Assembly: GCA_025617745.1 (NCBI GenBank)
Contig: CM046853.1
Coordinates: 9,626,974 to 9,690,973, forward strand
Source: Heliocidaris erythrogramma
Lineage: Eukaryota; Echinodermata; Echinoidea; Camarodonta; Echinometridae
Length of the DNA stretch: 64,000 nt
Direction: 5' to 3'
Shown piece by piece: positions 1-10,984 of this stretch. Every line of letters begins with the position of its first letter. Within the stretch, counting starts at the first letter, position 1. The translations under genes were made by a program, and so were the position numbers. The notes beneath the pieces were generated by a model that saw nothing but the letters and a program-made list of their open reading frames with translations, made no database searches and was not told the DNA's origin.

Positions 1-265
1 AAGTACTACATGTAGCCCTATTAGCTGAATTATTGTCAACTTGTACTCCAACATGAAAACAGTGAAAAACAGTAATTGATCTTCATATAGATTTTCACAT
101 TACATTTTCAATTGGCTGATGTGAAAATGTTATCTTTTTAAAAAATGTATGTTAAATGTATGTATTTTAATGTTCTAATACATTTCAGGCTTTATTCAGC
201 TCTTTTCCCCATTTCTTGAATTTACGAATACTCTGTAATTAGTGTAAATTAGTATTGTAGAATAC
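1..265. other. AT-rich sequence, no feature seen
   Basis: Non-coding AT-rich DNA. All frames are broken by stops, and I see no repeat structure or exon-like sequence with splice signals. Confidence 0.6.
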
Positions 266-430
266 TGTAAACGTGGAATATTTCGCGGTGTGCGCGAAAA
301 TAAAAACACGCGAATATTTTTGCTTATGTATTCTTTTGTCCATGCGCCTAGCGCGTCAGCGAAATTAAAAACACGCTAAATTCTCTTTATTCAGTCGAGC
401 GCGAAAAATTAATCGCGCGAAAATAACTAA
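266..430. repeat. CGCGAAA-rich dispersed repeat
   Basis: Short blocks of the type TTCGCG, CGCGAAAATA and AAAAACACGC recur in both orientations in an otherwise AT-rich stretch that is locally unusually rich in CpG. The layout resembles the degenerate CGCGAA-containing repeats common in marine invertebrate genomes. Related, more decayed stretches occur at about 2205-2280 and 12385-12590. No coding potential. Ends are approximate. Confidence 0.5.
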
Positions 431-487
431 TTGTAGAATATTTGAAAGCAAAAAGATTGTTATAATATTGAACTGCATTTTACATTT

Positions 488-538
488 TTGTTCAAATGTG
501 ATTATCTACATGTCATGTAGATAATCACATTTGAACAA
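488..538. repeat. 51-bp near-perfect palindrome
   Basis: Two 25-nt arms (488-512 and 514-538) are exact reverse complements separated by the single base at 513. Pairing stops immediately outside these limits. It could extrude as a cruciform, or fold as a hairpin in RNA. No known element is recognised. Confidence 0.9.
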
Positions 539-711
539 TTGTAACAAGTTTGTGAATTGTTGCCATGAGATTATCAGTTTATGTACAAGCTCACTAAATG
601 TAGGTCACAATGTTTATAGGTTGGGTTCAAAGCACATGCTTGTCAATGCTCAATCCTGCACACACAATAATACAATAATACCCAAATGGCCTGGCACAAT
701 GCTCTCTAATC

Positions 712-790
712 ATACACACATCACACACACTCATCACACACACACATCACACACACTCATCACACACACACATCACATACACACACAAAT
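712..790. repeat. CA-rich minisatellite
   Basis: Repeats of ACACACAC interrupted regularly by TCAT or ATCAC, giving a compound (CA)n/TCA minisatellite. The + strand open frame through it (531-848) is a product of the low-complexity repeat. Confidence 0.85.
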
Positions 791-941
791 GCAGGGCCAA
801 AGCACTGACATATTTGTACTGTGTGAATGCCCCATTCACATAATGTGATCCCTGGCCTTCATTCATGGATGCATGAGTCATGGCTATGTGTAGTATGGGG
901 TGTGTAGGTATGTGTAGGTGTGTGTGCCATAAAGCTCTTCA

Positions 942-967
942 GTGTGTGTGTGTGTGTGTGTGTGTGT
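942..967. repeat. (GT)n microsatellite
   Basis: About 13 GT dinucleotides in a row. The complementary (CA)n tract lies about 200 bp upstream, so the two could pair. Confidence 0.9.
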
Positions 968-1129
968 ACTTTGCATGCACTATAACATACATGACTGTTG
1001 GAATTGAATGTGCACTGAATGTGAGGAAGCCTGGACTGAAAGGCATCAATTTTTTTTTAGTACTATGTTTGGATTTTGTACAGTGATGAATATTATTATT
1101 TCAACCAAATAAAGATATTTTGGCAACAT

Positions 1130-1151
1130 GGTTTAAACCATGGTTTAAACC
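1130..1151. repeat. 22-bp perfect palindrome (tandem GGTTTAAACCAT)
   Basis: Two adjacent copies of GGTTTAAACC separated by AT form a perfectly self-complementary 22-mer. Confidence 0.85.
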
Positions 1152-1278
1152 TGCTCCTGGGTTTTTTAAGCATACGTGCGCACAGAATCCGATCCAATCA
1201 TATATTTTCTTTGAATGTGTGCATGGGCAATGTGCGCTTACCGGTATTTACGCTTATTTTAGTTTAAACCTCCTTTGT

Positions 1279-1678
1279 GAATTCTTGCTACCCCAAATAC
1301 GCAATTTCGCCAACAGATGGCGTTTGTCATGCAAACCACGCATGCGCAGTGCTGACAATATCCCGATTGGGTCGACAAGTGTTTGTCTTTTTGCATTGAA
1401 AATGTACACAGGTATTACAAAAATCCTCGAGTTTGAGTATAAATTAACCGACATGTTTGAAAAGATACCATGATTTATTGAGACAATTGGTTGCATTTTC
1501 AAAATTTGAGTGGTTTATGTCATGCGATCCAAAAATTAAGCATTTTAGCACTCATTTTATTCATAAGCCGTAGTATTTCAATACGGACCGGAAGTGAAGT
1601 TGACGAAGATGCGGACCACTTCCATGCATAATATTGCCCTCTACGTCGAAAATTGCATATTTGAGGTAGCGAGAATTC
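1279..1678. mobile_element. Inverted-repeat element with an NRF-1-like site
   Basis: Arms at 1279-1309 and 1647-1678 are inverted copies of about 31 nt (GAATTCTYGCTACC at the outer end) with roughly four mismatches and one indel. The interior is GC-richer than its surroundings and contains CGCATGCGCAG at 1339-1349, which matches the NRF-1 binding consensus. The minus-strand open frames here only read through the two arms. It may be an eroded MITE, or a CpG-rich regulatory segment with an accidental inverted repeat. Confidence 0.5.
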
Positions 1679-1699
1679 GGGCCTTTGTGTACACCTGTA

Positions 1700-2285
1700 T
1701 TTATTCACTGATTTGCGATCGGTAGAATTAGAGTGTTTCTGTTCCTATGGGTAGTGTTATAGGCCTTTAAATATCGTACCGTACCTCAAATTCATTTTAA
1801 TTGACATCTTTGTCAGCTTTGGCTTAAATTAAACGATTTAAAGATTTGCTGTATAAATACAAATTTTACATGAACATTTACATTTTCATTTTCAGGCCTA
1901 CAATTATTGTCATTTCTGTCTCGGACTGAAAATTTCAAATTTAGAATAAATTTGAGAAACTACGTTTTCTGCAGGATGTCTATCCACATGTAGTCTAAAC
2001 AGTGCAGGCTAATAACACTAAATACAAATGGGTGGCAACTGCTTTGTTTTTGTGGTGGATATATACATGTATACAACCTGTATAGGATTGCTTTCACATG
2101 ACTTCTATCATACATGTAGGCCTACATACATGTAGGTGATATAGAATTTAACCAAAAGAAAACTTTTATCAAGTAATGATAAAGAATCTTCAATGCTGTA
2201 AAAGCTGTTGTTTTCACAAGGGTTTGATTTTCACGAATTTTGTGAGTTGATATTGGGACGCGAATTTAACAGCTCGCAAAAATGT
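1700..2285. other. AT-rich non-coding stretch
   Basis: No exon-like sequence. It contains several TACATGTA/ACATGTAGG palindromic words at 2065-2140 and a decayed CGCGAA-type repeat at about 2205-2280. Confidence 0.5.
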
Positions 2286-2289
2286 CGCC

Positions 2290-2868
2290 ACTTAAAAGAG
2301 AATGCAACCCCAAACTTGTATGCACTTTAACAGAAGCAGAAAAATCTTAGAAGCATATCACTGAAAGTTTGAGGAAAAACGGATAAAGAATGAAGTTATG
2401 AAGATTTTAAAAACCTAAAATCACTAAATGAAATTGGCACCATACTCATGCTAATGAGATGCTCTGATGTATTTGAGCTCTCTCTTCATAGGTAACAAAA
2501 AGATTATCAGATTTCAGCTTTTAGACCTAGAAAATTTGATTATCAACATTGTGAGGAATAAATTTATGAACACCACCTATAATACAGAAATCAAATTTTC
2601 TAAGGTGTATTCAAGGAAAGTGGATTTTCATGACATCATTTGTATTTTATAAGGCAGTTGGAAAGTATAGCACATTTACATCATAGCATTTCATTAGCAT
2701 AAGGACATTGCCAATTTCAGACCATTCATTTAGCGATTTTAGGATTTCAAATATTCAGAACTTATTTATTAGTTGTCCATTTTTCCTCAACCTTTCACTG
2801 ATATGCTTCTTTGATTTTTCTGCTTCTATTAAAATGCATTTAATTTGGGGGTTTCATTCTCCTTACGA
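2290..2868. mobile_element. Fold-back MITE with ~150-bp inverted arms
   Basis: The left arm (about 2295-2440) contains CAACCCCAAACTTG, AGCAGAAAAATC and CACTGAAAGTTTGAGG. The right arm (about 2700-2866) carries their reverse complements in order, ending in TTTGGGGGTTTCATTCTCC. The arms are diverged but collinear. This is a non-autonomous element with long terminal inverted repeats and no transposase. The AAAGAATGAAGTTATGAAG-type words recur in other fold-back elements here (about 4026 and 17035), suggesting related families. Confidence 0.75.
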
Positions 2869-3027
2869 CTGTACTCATATGTGCCTCGAAAAAGAGAAGC
2901 CAGAGTACGGGCCGCTTCGTTCAGGAAACCGGACCTCAGATCACAATAATCGAAGCCTAATTTATCTCCCTATTCTATTTGATATATGTGTTAGCACTTA
3001 CATGTAATATGTAGATAAATTCTACTA

Positions 3028-3537
3028 CGTAAAAGTTGGTTAGACACTTTACAAATTGGCTTGAATTTCACTTTTATTCTAGTTTAAAGCTAAAGTCTTA
3101 TGCCTCAATTCATCCTCCATTAAAAGACATTTATATTCTTTCATTTAATAAGATTTTATAAATTTGGATTCCTGTTGCAGTAATTCGGTTTTGGTGTCAG
3201 ATTATTGAATTTCTCTGATCATTCTCCCTCTTTAAACATGTATACATGTAGTCACATGACTCATGTTTGCGATCACGATTGTAAAATCTGCTATCGCGAT
3301 CATGAACGTGAACGTGAGTCACATGAATACGTGTTTGAGAAGGAAGGATAGGAGAAATTCAGTATTTTGACACCAAAACCAACTTTTTGAAACAGGAATT
3401 CAACAAAAAATCAAATTAGATAAAAGAATGGAAATGTCTGTTACTGGAGAATGAATTGTGGCATGAGTTTCAGCTTTGAGCTACAATTATAGTAAAATTT
3501 AAGCCAATTTTCTGAAGTGTCTAACCAACTTTTACAT
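3028..3537. mobile_element. Near-complete hairpin MITE (~510 bp)
   Basis: Begins GTAAAAGTTGGTTAGACACT and ends with the inverse, AGTGTCTAACCAACTTTTAC. The arms stay complementary through most of the length (GGTTTTGGTGTCA pairs with TGACACCAAAACC) and meet near 3290 around a CGATCACGATTG/CGATCATG centre. No open reading frame of interest. Confidence 0.8.
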
Positions 3538-4025
3538 GGCAGAGTTTATGTTCAAATTAAATGCAAGAAATTAATATAAATTAGCAATTTAAACGGAAAT
3601 GCTAAACCTGTACAATATTCTGGGTCACTTGGCAAACTGCAAAAACAACAACTCGCGTAATCGTCTGAGACCTTGCCATTCTGTACATGAAAATAACAGC
3701 TTTTACAGTAGTTGATAACAGTTACATGTCTTTCTCCTGCCCGATTATATGGGCCCTCTCTCTTCCTGTGATTACATGTGTCATTTACAGATTAATCATT
3801 GACTATCATAATCTAATTAATTCAAATTTCCTCGACTTCTTCGCTTATTCTTTAGAAATGGGACAATGTCCTGTCATTTTTCACATACATGTAACAAATC
3901 AGAACTATTCCAGTTCTTTCTGAAAAATAGACATCTTTGATTAAGGTAAAGTGTTTTGTCATTTTCTGCATTGAAGATAATAAATCTGTAGTCTTTGCTT
4001 CAAAATTTTGTGCCTGCAGTGAGCT

Positions 4026-4440
4026 ATTAAAGGCCAAGTCCACCCTGACAAAAAGTTGATTTGAATAAATAGAGAAAAATCCAACAAGCATAACACTGAA
4101 AATTTCATCAAAATAGGATGTAAAATAAGAAAGTTATGGTATTTTAAAGTTTCGCTTAATTTCGCAAAACAGTTATATGCACATCCTGCTCAGTATGCAA
4201 ATGAGGGAACCAGTGACGTCACCCACTCACTATTTCTTTTGTATTTTATTACATGACATATGAAATATTTTAATTTTTCCTTGTTTATAATGTGAAACAA
4301 GGTTTGATTCTTCGCTGAACATGTGTAATTGCCATTGTTGCAACCTATACACAATTCAATGAGAGCTTCCTAATTGTGAAATCTGCAGAAATTAAAATAT
4401 TCTATATTTCACATAATAAAATACAAAATACGAAAGGCCT
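4026..4440. mobile_element. Dispersed MITE-like repeat with GCCAAGTCCACCCTGAC end
   Basis: It opens with AAGGCCAAGTCCACCCTGAC, followed by TGAAAATTTCATCAAAATAG and AAGAAAGTTATGG, an arrangement I recognise as a common echinoid interspersed repeat. Internal inverted words at 4244-4275 and 4396-4430 (TATTTTATTACATGAC / inverse) give a hairpin. Non-coding. Confidence 0.6.
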
Positions 4441-4444
4441 AGGA

Positions 4445-6373
4445 CTTTCATCGATACAGTGTTGCTATTTTGTTATGGCTGCAAGTGATCCTGTGCATGA
4501 TCAAGGATAACTCCTTGGCATGAATAATCCATCTTGTTTTTCTATAGCACCTATATGCTCTAATGTCAAGTATTTTTTGTAATTTATATCATTGTACATT
4601 TTGGAGAGGGGTGAAAATATGTTTAATGTATTATATTAATGACTTTACCTGTACAGTGTAGGAGTAAGAACAGAGGAAGACACATGACTATGAGGAGCCT
4701 GTATTTTCTACACTCGCTCTTTAATTCCCTCATTTATTTCACACACCCTAATATCCAGTGAGTTATGTCAGCTAAAGCTCTTGCCCCCCAAAGCCTATTC
4801 AGAGCCCTGCGAGTGAGTTGTTGGACCATGGGTATTGTAAGCAAGAACAGTCAGTCCGCAGCGCCCGCGAATTAGCTCTAATTTATAAAATACGTATGCA
4901 TGACACTTACGGTCATGAATACGAAATGCGAAATGAAAGGCCCAACTTTGCCATCTCCTTATTCTGCAGAGAAAATACATATGAACATGAAATTCTCAGA
5001 ATATTGAGATTATACTATGACAGTATGAACCATGTAAAAAAAAGGTCAAAATTTACTTTTCAAAATACGAAATATTGTGAGGTATATTTAGGAGAAAAAT
5101 CAGTATAATTACTGTTCGAAACTTTAGCTTTTAAAACACCCTTCTTTTTTAATGATTCTATGAAAAAATGAGTTCATCATCTTTAACAACTCTTCAGCTT
5201 TCTATTGGTACTCAAAACATACGTATTATTTCACGTTCAATACCAGTCAGGAGCCAGCAAAATACAACGCATTTACCAAAAACACCGAGGTTCCACTGTA
5301 TAGGTTTTCAAGCTCGAGACATACACAGACAAATTTAATTGAGAAAAGATGTTCCAAATGGCAAGAGAATTTTTAACACATGTAGTAAGCAACTGACATA
5401 GGCTACATAAAATATTTGTCTTAAAAAAAAAAGCAAACATGAATATGTCATAAAAATAACAAAACGAAAATATGAATTAAACTCTTTAAACTGCTTAGGC
5501 GTATCTAACAATACCATAAAAGAGAATGGGTTGTGTGTCCCCTTAGTTACAAAAACATTTTTTAAAAGAGAAAATTATAATTTTTTTTCAAATAAGGTGA
5601 ATGTTTATGCTGTCAAATTTTAGTAGAACTACATGTATGCATCAAGGAATAAAAGAAACAACATGTGTGCATCATACACACAAACATAGTTTAGTTGTGT
5701 AAACCTATCTTCACAATTGTCGTGATATTTTTCTTCTCTGTATGAAAATGAAATACACCAATGATACTGTTGCTTCTGGGGAAAATATGATGTCCAACTC
5801 CAGATACAAACCAAGTTCTTAGTCAAAGGAATAAGAAGGAAGCTGTTCCTGTAAACCGTGAAAAGTAGAATCTCCAAATGCTGTTATCTCCAAATGCTGT
5901 TATCTTCAAATAAGAACACTGGGGTGACCTGAAATCATGAACATAAATTCATTAAGTCAATTGCATGAAGGATAAGATGAAATCATCTCTCCCTGCTGAA
6001 ATTACAAAAGTATGTTATATTATGAATTTAACCTTACAATACAAACGAGGAGCACTTCTAAATAACAATTTGGAATATACATTTAACATTGAAGTCATAG
6101 TTGATTTGTCCAATGAATCATGACAATGATCGGCTGACAATTTCACTATCTCAATACCAACCGAGTTGCTCAATCAATGACTTGAAGGCTTAATCAGACT
6201 TTCCAAAATTGTGACTGACATTATCCATATTTTTCACCTGATCTGGAACCATCAAACTCACTAGATTATGTATAAAATACAGGCATTGCATACTTAGTCA
6301 AGAATCTAGGACCATGATGACCAAGGTTAAATCTGTGTTTAAAGATCACATTACAAGAAAATTCCATCAATAT
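4445..6373. other. AT-rich non-coding stretch
   Basis: No exon or RNA gene recognised; the short open frames lack domain-like composition. A 23-mer at 5239-5261 recurs exactly at 7890-7912. A short duplication of CTCCAAATGCTGTTATCT lies at 5872-5909. Confidence 0.5.
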
Positions 6374-6642
6374 AAATATTGGCTTAATACTTATTATTGC
6401 ATAGATGGCATAAATTAAACAAGGTTATCCATATTCAACACTTGGAAACATTTGAAGTAGTGATTATTATCAATTATAAAACGGTAAAATACAGCCCCCG
6501 ATATAGCAGCTGAAGAGCTCCTCGAACGCTGCTGAGATGTGTGACGACACACCAGGAACCAGTCCTTTCTAAAGCAGACGATGTCCCATAACATCTTACA
6601 CATTTTTCAGTGCCTGTTTTGTCATCTCCTCTTCACTTATTC
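6374..6642 (-). mobile_element. Repeat E, copy 1 (inverted relative to 59118-59384)
   Basis: This 269-bp block is, with few changes, the reverse complement of 59118-59384. Shared landmarks are GACGATGTCCCATAACATC, GCTGAAGAGCTCCTCGAACG and GGCTTAATACTTATTATTGC. The similarity stops at 6642-6646, where a copy of repeat family A begins, so the two elements are directly juxtaposed. No protein. Confidence 0.85.
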
Positions 6643-7548
6643 CTAAGGCTCGAGTGAGCTATTGCGATGGAAATTTGTCCGGCGTTCGTCCGTTAACTTT
6701 TTACATTTTCATCATCTTCTCCAAAACCCATGATCGGAATTCAACCAAACTTGGTAGGAATCATCCTTAGGGGTAGGGGACCCAAAGTTGCTAAAATGGT
6801 ACATGTGGCCGCCAGGGGGGCCTAGGGGGAAGGCCCCCAATTGTAAAAGCTATGTAAATTTCAAACATCTTCTTCTCCAGAACCAGGCATAGCTCAGACT
6901 TGGTATTGTGTATGGAGATACCTCTGTAGATGAAGAATGAATGTTCATGAAATTTCTCTGAGTGGCCCTATAGGGGCCCTGTGGGGGTAACATACTGGAG
7001 GGGGGGGGGGGGGGGGGCGCTGCCAGGCAAAATGTACATTCTGATCTTCTTCTCCAAAACACATGATCGGAATTCAACCAAACTTGGTAGTAATCATCCG
7101 TAGGGGTAGGGGACCCAAATTTGCTAAAATGGTACGGAGGGCCCCCAATTGTAACCAAGCATAGCTCAGACTTGGTATTGTGTATGGAGATACCTCTATA
7201 GATGAAAAATGAAAGTTGTTCATTAATTTTTTCTGGGTGGCCCTATAGGGGGTCTGTGGGGGTAACATACTGGAGGGGGGGGGGGGGGTGGGGCAAGTTG
7301 TCCGCCATCCATAAACTTTTTACATTTTCAGCTTCTTCTCCAAAACCCATGATTGGAATTTAACCGAACTTGGTAGGAAGCTCAGACTTGGTATTGTATA
7401 TAGAGATACCTCCATAGATGAAGAATGAAAGTTGTTCATGTGCTAGAGAGAACATGCACTAGAGAGAACATGCACTAGAGAGAACATGCACCAGATGTGA
7501 ATTGATCCACCTCAGGTGAGCGTCGTGCCCCCTGGGGCTCTTGTTCTG
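6643..7548 (+). repeat. Repeat family A, copy 1 (tandem-monomer element)
   Basis: Starts CCTAAGGCTCGAGTGAGC and ends CCTCAGGTGAGCGTCGTGCC / CTGGGGCTCTTGTT, the same ends as the larger array at 39133-42959. The interior holds about 2.5 monomers of ~300 bp with landmarks CCAAACTTGGTAGGAATCAT and CCCTATAGGGGCCCTGTGGG, plus poly-G tracts at about 6991-7017 and 7275-7289. Minus-strand frames rich in proline come from poly-G and are not proteins. The left tip (GCTCACCTGAG) is missing, so this copy is truncated. Confidence 0.85.
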
Positions 7549-9098
7549 ATTGAGATTCAAAAATGATCTCTTCTTATGCAAAAGGCCACAGAAAAGGTCT
7601 AACAGCCGAGACAAAATAACCACCTTGGGCTTGGCTTGCACTTGTCTTCTCCTAGCTCCGTCAAATAAACAGCACAAATCTGAACACACGGGACAATGTA
7701 CAGCTTGTGTCGCGTATCGTCAGAGCATTGTAAACAACACTGTTTTCGCGCGGTTTTGCTGTGATTCTTGGCCATCATTTAAACTTTGGTTTTGGAGAAC
7801 AGAATGAATGATTCCACGAAATTGTTTAGTGGCGTTTGAGATCAATATCTCACCTATTCGGGGAAAATGTTTGGACAAAAAACAACTTTAATACCAGTCA
7901 GGAGCCAGCAAATCAAAAAATTATGTCAAATCGTGAATGTAAAAATGCCAAAATTATCCCAAACTTTGAGCTCAGGTTTCAGAAATAATAGAAATAATAT
8001 ACCAATAGAAAGAGAAAAAATTGTAGAATTCACTTACCACAACATTGCGCCATGTAGCCGAGTGGCCTTTCACAGTGTACGTATGTATAGGCGCTTCCAA
8101 AAACCTTGTGAAATCTCGCGATGGACTGAGGGAAGAAAGGCAGAACAGGATTTATTATAAATTCGCACAGTACAGCTTATTATCACTGACAGATGCTGAG
8201 GTCTGATTGAGAAAAGGTTCCATTATTTGCCCAGTACCAGTCTTCTCATCACAATAAGCCACTTCGGGGATGCAATCTGAGCATGAGCAGATAAAGGTCA
8301 TCTGTACCAAATTCTAAAACCCACTGACACTAATATTCGATATGTGCTCATGAATGTCATGTAATCATTATTGAATTATGCACTAATGGTGCATTCCATG
8401 ATATCCAGGTGGAAGTATTCTTTTTAAAGGGGGAAACAAAAGCTATTCATGAGGCACCTCTATCACTCCCAGAGTTATTTTTCTGAAGTGCACATAAAGG
8501 GACCCTCCATGTCTAAAATATCTGTGGATATTTGGGGTCATTTGTACAATCTCAGTACCATGGGCTAACCCCAAACTGGCTTATTGAACTTGATAATACA
8601 TGTACCAAGGCAAATGGCAAAATAGATCCTGTGGCCAGATATAGGCTTGGCTTGTGGTTGAATGTATTGCATCATATTACATAACACCCCATGTGGAGGG
8701 CCTGCATATTTATGAAAGGTATGCAGGTAAATAGAGGATGTACCAGGGAAGTGTAAACACTTCCCTGGATGTACAATAGGCTCTAGAGGGAGAGTGATAC
8801 AGCAATTTACCAGCTCAAAAGGGGTACTGGGGAATAATCTATACAATGGGAAGGAGGATCTAGAGTCATTTGCATATTACTGTCCACAGTTAGATGGATA
8901 AGCCATGTCAATAAAGTTATTTTGAAGGGAAAAAACCCATTTATCTCTGTGCATGAGATGAACTACCAAGGCAATCAACAGACATCCCACCAAACTTTTA
9001 AAAAACTATTATGCCGAAACCATTACTGTAGATTGGGTCTCTTTCATTGTACTTTTGTTTATCAGTATGCATACATGTAACTGCATCACAGAGCCTTT
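7549..9098. other. Non-coding stretch with one small hairpin
   Basis: No exon recognised. It contains the 23-mer AATACCAGTCAGGAGCCAGC (7890-7912) shared with 5239-5261, and a hairpin at 8743-8768 with perfect 12-bp arms (CCAGGGAAGTGT / inverse) and a 2-nt loop. Confidence 0.5.
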
Positions 9099-9832
9099 TA
9101 AAGGAAACATCACCCCAAGAATTAAATGTAGTTGTGAAGAAAGATGAATTTATTTCCTGCCTAATGATCTACAATATTCCTTACGAAAATGCACAAGAGA
9201 TATATAAATGAAGATATTCTTGGTATGTTGTAAGATCTGTTAGCATGACATGGGCGCTGCCATTTTCTTCATGTGATGTGTCAGACGAAGTTGTGCATGT
9301 ATCATGGGCCAAGCTTTCGTTAGATAGACATTTGAATTCAATAACAAAATCTCTATTTTTCAATGAGGGAAAATCAAAGCTGAGAAGGCAAAAGTAATAT
9401 TTGGTGGTAAACATTTAAAGAGGGGAAAATGTAACTCTTTTATTTAAAAACAATGAATTATAGCAGTTGACAAATCAGTTCTATTTATGCAAAACCTTCA
9501 CCCCGCAAGAGTCACAATGTAGATTTATGCAATTTGTAATTACAGTACAAAAGATAATAGCAGGTGAATGAAATACTTCAGCACCATAGACACTTGGGAA
9601 GGAAGCGTCCATAAATTTGAGTAAGTTAACTTGCTAATCGACTTCGCTTAGTACGTCAGTTATAAAGAAATGGAAATGCCCATGTCGTGCTGATAATCCT
9701 TACATTACTTTCATATCTTAATTTATACCTGCCTCGTACACTTTGAAGGGGAATCTTGTAAGTTGACATGCAAGAATACAATAAATTTTTCAGAATAACT
9801 ACTTTTATTTCTTGGGGTGAAGTTTCCTTTAA
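9099..9832. mobile_element. TIR element (~735 bp)
   Basis: The left end AAAGGAAACATCACCCCAAG (from about 9100) and the inverse of the right end, AAAGGAAACTTCACCCCAAG (ending 9832), form terminal inverted repeats that remain alignable for about 40 bp. The interior has no transposase-like frame, so the element is non-autonomous. Confidence 0.7.
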
Positions 9833-10500
9833 TATCAGTTCGAATAATGCATTTTTGCAAAGTAAATACGTGATTTGTGACAAAAGATTTGGGTAGAAAA
9901 TGTATAGGCCTACTTGCTGAGTAATGAACAATTAAGAGATAAGGTATATATTACATTAATGCATATCATTGTTTGTTCTACATTGTATAGAAAAATCAAA
10001 GACCCCCGCCCCCAACAAAGAAAGAAAACACACACACACAAACACACAAAAACAACAACCACCACCACCTAACATTTTAATGGAACTTCATCTTTCTGTG
10101 TGCCTTCCTTTCCCTTGTACCACATGGGTAGGCCTTATTATGACACAGATTTCTTATATAGGATGCATGTAGGCCACATCGGTTTTTTGTTAGCCTTGCC
10201 CATAGGGTCTCTGTCATGATATACCTTCATGAGAGAAGAATGCCCTAGAATTTGGAACTGGTGTATTTTCATGTCAACAAAAATTCAGCTTCATTTGAAT
10301 GTGATTTTGTAAATAAATAGCTTAGGAAGCTCCTTTATGGATGATGCATTTCTAATCCATTTTTTAAAGACTTTTTTCAAATCCAATGAATTACAGATAC
10401 ATTGGAATAGTCTGTAAATAATTAAAGATCATGGATAGTTTTGGAAACAAAAAGGGAATTGGAAGAAATGTTTTAAATATAGTCTCATATTGTTCTCCTT
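9833..10500. other. AT-rich non-coding stretch
   Basis: Contains a CA/AAC-rich low-complexity patch at 10027-10072. Nothing else recognised. Confidence 0.5.
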
Positions 10501-10984
10501 AGACCCCTGTACACATACCTCTGAAAGTGGACTGAGGCCGCCTCTGGAGACGGCTCGACGTATGTGTAACATCAACTTTTTTTAAAAAGCCGGACTGAGG
10601 CCGCTTCCATCCCAGTCCACCTCTGGATGTGGTTTGAGGCCGGCCTCGAGCTGGACTCGGTCCCGCAATCAGTAGGTGTAACACCAAAGTTGACTCGGCG
10701 CCGGCTTATAAGCGGAAGTGACTTAACCCGTAAGAGCTGTGCATGCGCGGACCGTTCGCAATGTCAATGAGATAGTACAGCACCTGCAGTGCGAGTGTGC
10801 GAAGTGCACAAAAATTTTTACATGGGGTGCGCCCCAACGTCAGCTCGTGAAAAGGCGACGTGTAGACACAAAATTGCGGGCCCGAGGTATGTGTAACAGG
10901 GGTTTTAATGGTCTCGAGGCAGCTTCAAATTGCAGGCGTGAAGCCGGCTCCGGGCCGCCTTTGAAAGACGACGCATGTGTAACA
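10501..10984. mobile_element. Repeat family F, copy 1 (GC-rich TIR element)
   Basis: A GC-rich island in AT-rich surroundings. It shares nearly its whole length with 27608-28071 in the same orientation. It opens AGACCCCTGTACACATACCT; an internal inverse GAGGTATGTGTAACAGGGG lies near 10886-10904, and the far end is GCATGTGTAACAG, so CTGTTACACATRC acts as the terminal inverted repeat. It carries GTGCATGCGCGG near 10739, an NRF-1-like word kept in both copies. The minus- and plus-strand open frames are not conserved between copies. Confidence 0.75.

Noticed and set aside
531-848. 105-codon + strand frame rich in His/Thr
   Set aside because: Produced by the CA/TCA minisatellite; no conserved feature.
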